A stretch of DNA of 64,000 nt, from positions 5,001,501 through 5,065,500 of the forward strand of contig NZ_CP114035.2 in the NCBI RefSeq assembly GCF_026898135.2. Direction: 5' to 3'. The notes beneath the pieces were generated by a model. The model was not told the origin of the DNA, searched no databases, and saw nothing but the letters and a program-made list of their open reading frames with translations. Below are positions 52,500-60,221 of the stretch, in pieces. Origin of the DNA: Pseudomonas fortuita (GTDB lineage Bacteria > Pseudomonadota > Gammaproteobacteria > Pseudomonadales > Pseudomonadaceae). The first letter of the stretch is position 1, and every line of letters begins with the position of its first letter. A program made the position numbers and the translations under genes.

Positions 52500-54257
52500 A
52501 TGCCCTTTTCCTTTCGCGCCCTGCGTCTGGGGCTGATCACCCTGTTGATCGTGCTGGGCACCGCCCTCAGTGCCGGGTGGGCCATGCACCAGGCCAAGCG
52601 CCAGGCCATGGAAGACGACGCCCGGCGTGCCAGCCAGCAGTTGGGCCTGTACGCTAATACCCTGCACACCCTGATAGACCGCTACCGCGCCCTGCCCGCC
52701 GTGCTGGCGCTGGACCCGGAACTGATCGCCGCCCTGCGCGACCCTGTCAGCGAACAGGTGCAGAACGCCCTGAACCGCAAGCTCGAACGCATCAACGGCG
52801 CCGCAAATTCCTCCACGCTCGAACTGCTTGACCGCACCGGCCTGGCCATCGCCGCCAGCAACTGGCGGCTGCCCAGCAGCTACGTCGGTTCCAACTACGG
52901 CTTCAGGCCCTACTTCAAGCAGACCCGCAGCCAGGGCAGTGGCCGCTTTTACGCCGTGGGCGTGACCAGTGGCGTGCCGGGCTACTTCCTCGCCAGCGCG
53001 GTGAACGACGAGCATGGCCGCTTCCTCGGCGCCATGGTGGTGAAGCTGGAGTTCCCCGAACTTGAACGCGAGTGGCGCCAGGGCAGCGACATCCTGCTGG
53101 TAAGCGACGCCCGCGGCATCACCTTCATTGCCAACCAGGACGGCTGGCGTTACCGCGAGCTGCAGCCGCTCAGTGGTGCCGACCGTGCCGAACTGGCCGA
53201 AACACGCCAGTACGACAAGCAACCGCTGGTGCCGTTGCAGCATCAGGTGCTGACGCGCTTTGCCGCCAACAGTACCCTCAGCCGCGTGCAAGGCCCCGAG
53301 GGCAGCGCCGAGTACCTGTGGGAAAGCCTGCCACTGGAAAGCGAAAACTGGACCCTGCACCTGCTGCGCAAACCGCAGGTCGCCGCCGACGGCCGCAATG
53401 CCGCCCTCGGCGCCGCTGCCGTCTGGCTGAGCCTGGTGTTCGCCGCCCTGTTCGTCAGCCAGCGCCTGCGCCTGGCCCGTCTGCGCCAGCGCAGCCGGCA
53501 AGAACTAAAGCGCCAGGTCGAGGAGCGCACCCGCGAACTGCGCACTGCTCAAGAAGGCCTGGTGCAATCAGCCAAGCTGGCGGCGCTCGGGCAGATGTCG
53601 GCCGCCATGGCCCACGAAATCAATCAGCCACTGACCACCCAGCGCATGCAACTGGAAACCCTTCGCCTTCTGCTCGACCATGGCCGCCATGACGAAGCGC
53701 GCCAGGCATTGGAGCCACTGGAGCAAATGCTGACGCGCATGGCCGCGCTCACCAGCCACCTGAAAACCTTTGCCCGCAACAGCCCGGTCGGGCTGCGCGA
53801 GCGCCTCGACCTGGCCACCGTTGTCGACCAGGCACTGCATCTGCTGGAAACCCGCATTCGCACTGAGGAGGTAGAGGTTGCCCTGTACCTGGCGCGCCCG
53901 GCCTGGGTACGCGGCGATGCCATCCGCCTGGAGCAAGTGCTGATCAACCTGTTGCGCAATGCCCTCGACGCCATGGCCGACAAGCGCTACAAACGCCTGG
54001 AGGTGCGCATCGAGCCCGAGGGCGAGCGGTGGTGCCTGAGTGTGCTGGACTCGGGGGGCGGCATTGCCCAGCCCGACCTGGCCAAGGTCTTCGACCCGTT
54101 CTTCACCACCAAACCGGTGGGCGAAGGACTGGGCTTGGGCTTGGCCATTTCCTACGGCATCGTCCACGAGGCCGGTGGCCAGTTGCAGGCCGAAAACCTG
54201 CCCGGTGGCGCACGCCTGAGCCTTATCCTGCCCCGTGACCTGGAGCCTGTATGTTGA
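52500..54257 (+). CDS. dctB: C4-dicarboxylate/2-oxoglutarate-type sensor kinase (DctB/MifS-like)
   Basis: The 585-residue kinase has two membrane helices (about residues 8-27 and 302-322) flanking a double-Cache periplasmic sensor, a coiled dimerisation segment, His372 in MAHEINQPLTTQRMQLETLR, and an ATPase domain (GEGLGLGLAISYGIVHEAGG). This arrangement matches DctB, and also MifS, which controls 2-oxoglutarate uptake in P. aeruginosa. The coupled response regulator and the adjacent MFS 2-oxoglutarate-type permease favour the latter role. Start chosen as PFSFRALRLG; an upstream ATG would read through REP sequence. Confidence 0.86.
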   Translation: MPFSFRALRLGLITLLIVLGTALSAGWAMHQAKRQAMEDDARRASQQLGLYANTLHTLIDRYRALPAVLALDPELIAALRDPVSEQVQNALNRKLERINGAANSSTLELLDRTGLAIAASNWRLPSSYVGSNYGFRPYFKQTRSQGSGRFYAVGVTSGVPGYFLASAVNDEHGRFLGAMVVKLEFPELEREWRQGSDILLVSDARGITFIANQDGWRYRELQPLSGADRAELAETRQYDKQPLVPLQHQVLTRFAANSTLSRVQGPEGSAEYLWESLPLESENWTLHLLRKPQVAADGRNAALGAAAVWLSLVFAALFVSQRLRLARLRQRSRQELKRQVEERTRELRTAQEGLVQSAKLAALGQMSAAMAHEINQPLTTQRMQLETLRLLLDHGRHDEARQALEPLEQMLTRMAALTSHLKTFARNSPVGLRERLDLATVVDQALHLLETRIRTEEVEVALYLARPAWVRGDAIRLEQVLINLLRNALDAMADKRYKRLEVRIEPEGERWCLSVLDSGGGIAQPDLAKVFDPFFTTKPVGEGLGLGLAISYGIVHEAGGQLQAENLPGGARLSLILPRDLEPVC

Positions 54258-55585
54258 ATTCAGTGATCGTCGTCGATGACGAAGCCAGTATCCGCACCGC
54301 GGTCGAGCAATGGCTGAGCCTGTCCGGCTTCGGCGTGCAACTGTTCGCACGCGCAGAAGAGTGCCTGGCACACCTGCCGCAGCACTTTCCCGGGGTAATC
54401 ATCAGCGATGTGCGCATGCCGGGCATGGATGGCCTGCAGTTGCTCGAACGCCTGCAGGCGGAAGACCCCGACTTGCCTGTCATCTTGCTGACCGGCCACG
54501 GCGACGTGCCGATGGCAGTGGAGGCCATGCGCAGCGGCGCCTACGACTTCCTGGAAAAACCCTTCACCCCGCAGCACCTGCTGGGCAGCCTGCGCCGGGC
54601 CCTGGAAAAGCGCCAGCTGGTGCTGGAAAACCGCCGGCTGCACGAACAGGCAGACCTCAAGTCCCGCCTGGAAGGCACGCTGCTGGGCATGTCACAGGGC
54701 CTGCAACAGCTGCGCCGACAAGTACTGGAGCTGGCCAGCCTGCCGGTCAATGTGCTGATCCGTGGCGAAACCGGCAGTGGCAAGGAGCGCGTGGCCCGCT
54801 GCCTGCACGATTTTGGGCCGCGCGCCAGCAAACCCTTCGTCGCACTCAACTGCGCGGCCATCCCCGAGTCGCTGTTCGAGGCCGAGCTGTTCGGCCATGA
54901 GAGCGGCGCCTTCACCGGCGCCCAGGGGAAGCGCATCGGCAAGCTGGAGTACGCCAACGGGGGCACGGTGTTTCTCGATGAAATCGAAAGCATGCCACTG
55001 GCGCAACAGGCCAAGCTGTTGCGCGTGATCCAGGAGCAGAAGCTGGAGCGTCTGGGTGCCAACCAGAGCATCAGCGTCGACTTGCGTGTCATTGCCGCGA
55101 CCAAGCCAGATTTGCTCGAGGAAGCTCGCGCCGGGCGCTTTCGCGAAGACCTTGCCTATCGCCTGAATGTGGCCGAGTTGCACCTGGCGCCGCTGCGGGA
55201 GCGGCGCGAAGACATTCCGCTGCTGTTCGAGCACTTTGCCCGTGCCGCAGGTGAAAAGCTTGGTCGTAATGCCTTGCCGTTAACGGGTCCACAGCTGGCG
55301 CAGCTGCTATCGCATGACTGGCCAGGCAACGTGCGTGAGCTGGCCAACGCGGCGGAGCGGCATGCGTTGGGGCTGGGTTCGCCAAACATTGAAGTGACAC
55401 CTGCCGGGCCTTCGCTGGGCGAGCAGATGGAAGCGTTCGAGGCGCAATGCCTGCGCGCAGCCTTGCGACTGCATGGGGGCGAGATCAAGTCGGTGATGGA
55501 GGCGTTGCAGCTACCCCGGCGTACGCTTAACGAAAAAATGCAGCGGCATGGGCTGGTGCGCGAGGACTTTGTCGGGCGCGAATGA
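54251..55585 (+). CDS. dctD: Sigma-54-dependent response regulator (DctD/MifR-like)
   Basis: The 444-residue regulator has a receiver domain with Asp53 (IISDVRMPGMDGLQLL), an AAA+ sigma-54 activator domain with Walker A GETGSGKERVAR near residue 174 and the sigma-54 contact loop ESGAFTGAQGK, and a Fis-type helix-turn-helix at the C-terminus (HGGEIKSVMEALQLPRRTLNEKMQRHGL). Its first seven bases overlap the kinase gene. A strong sigma-54 promoter lies upstream of the next gene, the probable target. Confidence 0.92.
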   Translation: MLNSVIVVDDEASIRTAVEQWLSLSGFGVQLFARAEECLAHLPQHFPGVIISDVRMPGMDGLQLLERLQAEDPDLPVILLTGHGDVPMAVEAMRSGAYDFLEKPFTPQHLLGSLRRALEKRQLVLENRRLHEQADLKSRLEGTLLGMSQGLQQLRRQVLELASLPVNVLIRGETGSGKERVARCLHDFGPRASKPFVALNCAAIPESLFEAELFGHESGAFTGAQGKRIGKLEYANGGTVFLDEIESMPLAQQAKLLRVIQEQKLERLGANQSISVDLRVIAATKPDLLEEARAGRFREDLAYRLNVAELHLAPLRERREDIPLLFEHFARAAGEKLGRNALPLTGPQLAQLLSHDWPGNVRELANAAERHALGLGSPNIEVTPAGPSLGEQMEAFEAQCLRAALRLHGGEIKSVMEALQLPRRTLNEKMQRHGLVREDFVGRE

Positions 55586-55632
55586 GCGGATTTCCGCTTA
55601 CCTGCAATCGTTGATAGGCAAAAATCCGCTTA
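55585..55632 (+). promoter_or_regulatory. Candidate activator-binding sites for the permease promoter
   Basis: AGCGGATTTCCGCT (55585-55598) is a perfect 6-bp inverted repeat with a TT spacer, and its right half-site recurs as TCCGCTTA at 55593-55600 and 55625-55632. They lie 110-155 bp upstream of the -24 element, the normal distance for an enhancer of a sigma-54 activator, and overlap the end of the regulator's own gene. Confidence 0.5.
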
Positions 55633-55642
55633 TCTCTGAGCG

Positions 55643-55697
55643 ATCCTGGGGCTGCTTTGCAGCCCATCGCGACGCAAGGTCGCTCCTACAGGCCAGG
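55643..55697. repeat. REP unit between regulator and permease genes
   Basis: CCTGGGGCTGCTTTGCAGCC and CGACGCAAGGTCGCTCCTAC match one arm of the GGAGCGGCCTTG family. Only one complete unit is present, unlike the paired copies elsewhere. Confidence 0.65.
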
Positions 55698-55740
55698 TAC
55701 CACAAGGTCCTGCACTCAAATGAATCACCCCGCCCCCATT

Positions 55741-55756
55741 TGGCACACCTTCTGCA
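55741..55756 (+). promoter_or_regulatory. Sigma-54 promoter of the permease gene
   Basis: TGGCACACCTTCTGCA matches the consensus TGGCACG-N4-TTGCA, with GG and GC exactly ten bases apart. It lies 60 bases upstream of the permease ATG and downstream of the gene for a sigma-54 activator, so regulation of the permease by that pair is strongly suggested. Confidence 0.82.
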
Positions 55757-55815
55757 ATTGCCCTGGCAAGCTGCGCCACGGCGCGCTCCACAAAAACAAC
55801 GAGAAGGTATCCCTG

Positions 55816-57135
55816 ATGGATAACGCCACCTCCCTGCCCGCCGGGGCGGCCACTGCGCCCGCCGCGGAAAAAACCACCGCCAGCCGCCTGAAGTCGATTT
55901 TCAGCGGGTCCATCGGCAACATGGTCGAATGGTACGACTGGTACGTCTACGCCGCATTCTCGCTGTACTTCGCCAAGGCCTTTTTCCCGGCCGGTGACTC
56001 CACCGCACAATTGCTCAACACCGCCGCGATCTTCGCCGTGGGCTTCCTCATGCGCCCAATCGGTGGCTGGCTGATGGGCCTGTACGCCGACCGCAAAGGC
56101 CGCAAGGCCGCGCTGATGGCCTCGGTACTGCTGATGTGCGCCGGCTCGCTGGTCATCGCCCTGACCCCGGGCTACGAAACCATCGGCGTCGCCGCACCGA
56201 TCCTGCTTGTCATCGCACGCCTGCTGCAAGGCTTGTCGGTGGGTGGCGAGTACGGCACCTCGGCCACCTACCTCAGCGAAATGGCCAGCAAGGAGCGCCG
56301 TGGCTTCTTCTCCAGTTTCCAGTACGTGACCCTGATCTCCGGCCAGCTCATCGCCCTGGCGGTACTGATTGTCCTGCAACAGACTCTGACCACAGAGCAG
56401 CTGTATGCCTGGGGCTGGCGCGTGCCGTTCGTGATCGGTGCGCTGTGCGCAGTGGTTGCCCTGTACCTGCGTCGCGGCATGGAAGAAACCGCCTCGTTCA
56501 CCAAAAAGGAAAAGGCCAAGGAAAGCCTGATGCGCACCCTGCTGCGCCACCCCAAGGAGCTGATGACCGTGGTCGGCCTGACCATGGGCGGCACCCTGGC
56601 GTTCTATACCTACACCACCTACATGCAGAAGTACCTGGTCAACACCGTGGGCATGAGCATCAGCGACTCGACCACCATCTCGGCCGCCACACTGTTCCTG
56701 TTCATGTGCCTGCAGCCGGTGATCGGTGGCCTGTCCGACAAGATCGGCCGACGTCCGATCCTGATCGCCTTCGGTGTGCTAGGCACCCTGTTCACCGTGC
56801 CGATCCTCAGCACCCTGCACACCATCCAGACCTGGTGGGGCGCGTTCTTCCTGATCATGGCAGCACTGATCATCGTCAGCGGCTACACCTCGATCAACGC
56901 CGTGGTCAAGGCAGAGCTGTTCCCAACGGAAATCCGCGCCCTGGGCGTGGGCCTGCCGTACGCCCTGACTGTGTCGATCTTCGGCGGCACCGCCGAGTAC
57001 GTGGCCTTGTGGTTCAAGAGCGCTGGCATGGAAAGCGGCTTCTACTGGTACGTCACCGCCTGTATCGCCTGCTCGCTGCTGGTTTACGCGACCATGAAGG
57101 ACACCAAGCAACACTCGCGGATTACTACCGAGTGA
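55816..57135 (+). CDS. kgtP: MFS dicarboxylate/2-oxoglutarate:proton symporter (KgtP-like)
   Basis: The 439-residue protein has twelve membrane helices and metabolite:H+ symporter signatures: GNMVEWYDWYVYAAFSLYFAKAFFP at the first helix, GWLMGLYADRKGRKAALMASV between helices 2 and 3, and LLQGLSVGGEYGTSATYLSEMA at helix 4. It is probably the 2-oxoglutarate permease. I use the ATG at 55816, downstream of the sigma-54 promoter; a longer frame would cross that promoter. A strong bidirectional terminator follows. Confidence 0.9.
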   Translation: MDNATSLPAGAATAPAAEKTTASRLKSIFSGSIGNMVEWYDWYVYAAFSLYFAKAFFPAGDSTAQLLNTAAIFAVGFLMRPIGGWLMGLYADRKGRKAALMASVLLMCAGSLVIALTPGYETIGVAAPILLVIARLLQGLSVGGEYGTSATYLSEMASKERRGFFSSFQYVTLISGQLIALAVLIVLQQTLTTEQLYAWGWRVPFVIGALCAVVALYLRRGMEETASFTKKEKAKESLMRTLLRHPKELMTVVGLTMGGTLAFYTYTTYMQKYLVNTVGMSISDSTTISAATLFLFMCLQPVIGGLSDKIGRRPILIAFGVLGTLFTVPILSTLHTIQTWWGAFFLIMAALIIVSGYTSINAVVKAELFPTEIRALGVGLPYALTVSIFGGTAEYVALWFKSAGMESGFYWYVTACIACSLLVYATMKDTKQHSRITTE

Positions 57136-57151
57136 ATGTGAAGCTGCTGAA

Positions 57152-57189
57152 ATGAAAAGGGCGCACCGTTCCAGGTGCGCCCTTTTCAT
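57152..57189. terminator. Bidirectional intrinsic terminator after the permease gene
   Basis: ATGAAAAGGGCGCACC pairs exactly with GGTGCGCCCTTTTCAT across a six-base loop, with A-rich and T-rich flanks on both strands. It works in either direction. Confidence 0.88.
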
Positions 57190-57214
57190 TTGTTTGATCA
57201 ACACTCATCTCGCT

Positions 57215-57275
57215 GTGAGCCGATTAAACATGCTATTCGGCTCATCCTGTGAGCCGAACAGCTCAGTTAATCGGC
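57215..57275. repeat. Nested palindromes between convergent genes
   Basis: An outer inverted repeat GCCGATTAA/TTAATCGGC (57219-57227, 57267-57275) encloses an inner one TTCGGCTCA/TGAGCCGAA (57236-57244, 57250-57258). GAGCCGA occurs in both the outer left and inner right arms. It lies between the permease terminator and the end of the membrane protein gene, and is not part of the REP families. Confidence 0.6.
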
Positions 57276-57297
57276 GCACTCGTGCCTCAGAGCCTGT

Positions 57298-58050
57298 TCA
57301 GGACATCTCCAACACCTGGCGCGGTTCCCGACGCTGGTACCAGGTGGCCATCAGCACCAGCACCAGCAGCACCCCGCCCAGCACGGCCGACGAACCGATT
57401 GTGCCGAAGTCCAGGCCGCCCTTTTCATGGGGTTTGGTGAGGAAGTCGCCCAAGGTGGCGCCGAATGGGCGTGTGAGCACGAACGCCACCCAGAACAACA
57501 CCACGCCGGGGATGCGCGTCCAGTAACGGGCCACTACCACCAATGCGATGGCACTGCCGATCAGCAGCGCGCCGCCGGCAAAACCAAGCCCCGAATCATC
57601 GGCCAGGTAATCGCCAAGGGCAGTGCCAAGCGTGTTGGAAAACAGGATCGCTACCCAGTAGAACAGCTCGCCCGAACGATTCTTGATGCGGGTGACGTCC
57701 AGTGGGTTGCCGCTCAGGCGCCAGACCAGGAAGGTCAGCAGCAGGATCCCGATGAGCAGGGCCGAACCCGTGGCATAACCCAGACCCAGGGTGCGGTCCA
57801 TGAAATCGGACATGGTAGTGCCAGCAGTGCTGGTGGAGAGGATCACCAGCCAGTACAGCATCGGATGGTAGCGGCGGGAGTAGAGCTGGCCGACCAAGGT
57901 TAGCAGGAACACGCTGATCAGCATCAACGAGCTGAGTGCATAGCCGATGTTCAGCGTCATCGACAGCAAGTCGCCGGCGGTTTCGCCAAGGGTGGTAGCG
58001 CAGATCTTCATGACCCAGAAGGCCAAGGTGATTTGCGGGAGTTTGTTCAT
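57298..58050 (-). CDS. Four-repeat membrane protein (COG4705-like)
   Basis: The 250-residue protein consists of four similar units, each with [FYW]W-x-(4-8)-T-x-GxTxGD: around residues 11-27, 66-82, 131-147 and 187-203 (for example FWVMKICATTLGETAGD, YWVAILFSNTLGTALGD and FWVAFVLTRPFGATLGD). Each unit is followed by one or two membrane helices, giving about eight helices in all. It belongs to the COG4705 type of uncharacterised membrane proteins. Repeated acidic GD signatures inside the membrane suggest cation handling, but that is a guess. Confidence 0.72.
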   Translation of the reverse strand: MNKLPQITLAFWVMKICATTLGETAGDLLSMTLNIGYALSSLMLISVFLLTLVGQLYSRRYHPMLYWLVILSTSTAGTTMSDFMDRTLGLGYATGSALLIGILLLTFLVWRLSGNPLDVTRIKNRSGELFYWVAILFSNTLGTALGDYLADDSGLGFAGGALLIGSAIALVVVARYWTRIPGVVLFWVAFVLTRPFGATLGDFLTKPHEKGGLDFGTIGSSAVLGGVLLVLVLMATWYQRREPRQVLEMS

Positions 58051-58391
58051 TGTTGTGCCGCTCCAGTTTGAGGTGCGGCGATGGTGCTGAGCAGCGTCTG
58101 AAAAATCGGTTGGTGATGTATGAAAAAAGCGTTGATTGAACTTTGAAACAAGACATTTCGTTCTTAACGCCCCATTAATTCCCGACCCTCAAGCTGCAAG
58201 GGCTGATGAAACGATACGCGAGAGCTTACGGCGAGTGAACGACACCGCTACCTGACTCACGCGAAGTGCGCCCTGACACATCGATATATTCGATTTTTAG
58301 ACGCTATTATTTGCGCTTTTTAATCAAATTAATCAGCGTAGGATTAAACCCATAGAAACAAACAACCTCTCGCACAGATGGAGCACCGACC
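58051..58391. other. AT-rich intergenic region upstream of the repeat-peptide gene
   Basis: This 341-bp stretch has no gene. It is notably A/T-rich towards 58270-58350, with ATCGA-TATAT-TCGAT (58280-58294) and TATTAT nearby, probably the promoter area of the repeat-peptide gene. The remainder shows no clear structure. Confidence 0.45.
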
Positions 58392-58718
58392 ATGAAAAAC
58401 AAACTGATCCTCACCCTGGCCCTTTCGGTTTTCGCAGCTGGCGCCTTCGCCGAAGATGGCTTCGACCGTACCAGCGCTCACACCTTTGCCGCGGCTCAAA
58501 CACAGTCCGCTAGCTACGCTGAAGATGGCTTTGACCGCACTGGCGGCCAACGCTTTGCCGAAGACGGCTTCGACCGCACCGGTGGCCAGCGTTTCGCCGA
58601 AGACGGCTTCGATCGCACCGGTGGCCAACGCTTCGCCGAAGACGGCTTTGACCGCACCGGTGGCCAACGCTTCGCCGAAGACGGCTTTGACCGCACCAAC
58701 GCCCACCGCATCAGCTGA
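58392..58718 (+). CDS. Exported peptide of 13-residue tandem repeats (AEDGFDRTGGQRF)
   Basis: The 108-residue precursor has a Sec signal peptide (MKNKLILTLALSVFAAGAFA) with cleavage predicted just before EDGFDRT. The mature part holds six copies of AEDGFDRT: one at residues 20-27, four exact 39-bp units (AEDGFDRTGGQRF) at residues 43-94, and a sixth at residues 95-102 ending NAHRIS. A ten-residue spacer rich in Ala, Gln and Ser separates the first copy from the block. Each unit repeats the FA|ED junction of the signal-peptide site. I know no function. It could be a multi-copy peptide precursor, a ligand-binding repeat, or a locally expanded small envelope protein. Confidence 0.78.
   Translation: MKNKLILTLALSVFAAGAFAEDGFDRTSAHTFAAAQTQSASYAEDGFDRTGGQRFAEDGFDRTGGQRFAEDGFDRTGGQRFAEDGFDRTGGQRFAEDGFDRTNAHRIS
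58518..58697. repeat. In-frame 39-bp tandem repeats (four full units plus one partial)
   Basis: Units start at 58518, 58557, 58596 and 58635, each encoding AEDGFDRTGGQRF, and a 24-base partial unit follows at 58674. They differ mostly at synonymous positions (for example GAT/GAC), which means the peptide, not the DNA, is kept constant. Confidence 0.85.
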
Positions 58719-58736
58719 TACCTGATGCGAGCAACC

Positions 58737-58757
58737 AGCCCGGCTTTGGCCGGGCTT
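58737..58757 (+). terminator. Hairpin after the repeat-peptide gene
   Basis: AGCCCGGC pairs with GCCGGGCT around TTTG, followed by TGATCATTT; a plausible if weak intrinsic terminator 18 bases past the stop. Confidence 0.65.
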
Positions 58758-58836
58758 GATCATTTGCAGGCGAGCACAGGCTTGGCACACTAGGCACCTT
58801 GTCCATCAGGAGGTAGGGCCAACAAGCCCAGCACAG

Positions 58837-59442
58837 ATGTATTACTACGAACCTGCCAAAGGCCACGGCCTGCCCCACGACCCGTTCAACGCCATCGTCG
58901 GCCCCCGCCCTATCGGCTGGATTTCCTCGCACGACCGCGAAGGCCGCCTGAACCTGGCGCCCTACAGCTTCTTCAACGCCTTCAACTACATCCCGCCGAT
59001 CATCGGTTTCTGCAGTGTCGGGCGCAAAGACAGCCTGAACAACATCGAGCAGACCGGCGAATTCGTCTGGAATCTGGCCACCCGCCCCCTGGCCGAGCAG
59101 ATGAACCAGAGCTGCGCGCCGGTTGCTGCCGAGGTAAGCGAGTTCGAATTGAGCGGCCTCACCGCCACGCCCTCGCGCATCGTCAGCGTGCCGCGTGTAG
59201 GCGAAACCCCGGTGGCGTTCGAATGCAAGGTCAGCCAGATCGTCCAGCTCAAGCGGGCCGACCAGGAGCTGGTGCCCAGCTGGCTGATCCTTGGCGAAGT
59301 GGTGGCGGTGCATATTGCCGAGCACCTGCTGAAAAACGGCATCTACGATACCGCTGCTGCCGAACCGATTCTGCGTGGTGGTGGCCCGGCGGACTATTTC
59401 GAATTGGGCAACCTGTTCAAGATGGCCCGCCCGCCGGCCTGA
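58837..59442 (+). CDS. Flavin reductase-like FMN-binding protein
   Basis: The 201-residue protein has the flavin-reductase-like split-barrel features: NAIVGPRPIGWISSHDREGRLNLAPYSFFNAFNYIPPIIGFCSVGRKDSLNNIEQTGEFVWNLAT near the N-terminus and DQELVPSWLILGEVVAVHI near residue 150. Members bind FMN and may reduce it for partner oxygenases, or act alone. I start at the ATG after AGGAGG (58837). Its stop abuts the stop of the convergent next gene. Confidence 0.82.
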   Translation: MYYYEPAKGHGLPHDPFNAIVGPRPIGWISSHDREGRLNLAPYSFFNAFNYIPPIIGFCSVGRKDSLNNIEQTGEFVWNLATRPLAEQMNQSCAPVAAEVSEFELSGLTATPSRIVSVPRVGETPVAFECKVSQIVQLKRADQELVPSWLILGEVVAVHIAEHLLKNGIYDTAAAEPILRGGGPADYFELGNLFKMARPPA

Positions 59443-59676
59443 TCACCAGATCAGTTCGCCCTCTTCGCTGACGCCTTGCAGGCGTTGCAGCTCGGCCGTG
59501 GCCGCTTCGTCGGCAGCCACGGCGCCTTTGAATACCTGCCCGTCGAGGACCTTGTGAAAGCGCGGCGCGCCGCCCATGCTCAAGGCCTTGACCGCAATGG
59601 CGGCGCTGTAGCCGCCACCTTCCACCGGCACCATCGCCGATACCGCTTCGAAATGAGTGAATTCCCTACGTGCCAT
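59443..59676 (-). CDS. Small conserved-looking protein of unknown function
   Basis: The 77-residue protein (RREFTHFEAVSAMVPVEGGGYSAAIAVKALSMGG...) has no signal peptide or membrane helix and ends SEEGELIW. I recognise no domain. It is the second gene of a pair with the monooxygenase at 59726, 49 bases apart on the same strand. The start at 59676 was chosen over an upstream ATG that would add eleven residues. Confidence 0.6.
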   Translation of the reverse strand: MARREFTHFEAVSAMVPVEGGGYSAAIAVKALSMGGAPRFHKVLDGQVFKGAVAADEAATAELQRLQGVSEEGELIW

Positions 59677-59725
59677 GTTGCTATCCGCTTGGTTGAACAA
59701 GGGCGTCACTTTACCTCATCCACCC

Positions 59726-60019
59726 TCAATCGAAGGTATGCAAGTCCAGGCTGCTGACCACTTGCGCCTGCACCAGCTCGCCAAACACGTCCAGGGTCGG
59801 CGAAGCAAAGTAGCCACTCATCGCCTGCTGATCCTGCCAGCTGCCACTGAGCAACCACAGGTCGGCATCGGCCTGGGAGCGCTGCACCGTGAAACTCAGG
59901 CAACCCGGCGCACGCCGCGAGGGCTCGAGCAGGTCGCGCAGGCGCGCGCCCAGCTCTGCCGAGCGCCCGCTGCTGGCACGGATGAAAGCAAGATGGGTGA
60001 CCGGTTGTTTTAGGGTCAT
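59726..60019 (-). CDS. Antibiotic biosynthesis monooxygenase (ABM) family protein
   Basis: The 97-residue protein matches the dimeric ferredoxin-like ABM fold (THLAFIRASSGRSAELGARLRDLLEPSRRAPGCLSFTVQRSQADADLWLLSGSWQDQQAMSGYFASP). Members include quinol monooxygenases such as YgiN and other small cofactor-free enzymes. A strong AAGGAG lies before the ATG at 60019. It faces the AraC-family regulator gene across a region holding a perfect 17-bp palindrome, and may be under its control. Confidence 0.82.
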   Translation of the reverse strand: MTLKQPVTHLAFIRASSGRSAELGARLRDLLEPSRRAPGCLSFTVQRSQADADLWLLSGSWQDQQAMSGYFASPTLDVFGELVQAQVVSSLDLHTFD

Positions 60020-60110
60020 TGCACAATCTCCTTGAAGCAGGCGGACGGAAAAGCCAGGTTGCCAAGGTTAGGGGCTCACCCGCGCGGCGCGTTAGGCCAA
60101 TACTGCTCGC

Positions 60111-60150
60111 CGATTGCCTGATCCTGCAGCGCGGCAGGATCAGGCAATCG
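60111..60150. repeat. Perfect 17-bp inverted repeat between divergent genes
   Basis: CGATTGCCTGATCCTGC and its exact complement flank a six-base loop (AGCGCG), located 92 bases upstream of the monooxygenase start and 72 bases upstream of the araC-type gene. It is not a REP unit and no T-run follows. The position between a regulator and its divergent neighbour suggests an operator or leader hairpin. Confidence 0.65.
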
Positions 60151-60221
60151 ACGTGCAGCTTTCGACTAGCGCCCGTCTTTGCCCAAACCTATGCTGCGTC
60201 GGTCAGTAGAGGAAAGCCATC

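Noticed and set aside
58518..58697. 39-bp tandem repeats as a CRISPR-like array
   Set aside because: The units are contiguous without spacers, in frame, and encode an identical peptide, so they are coding repeats.
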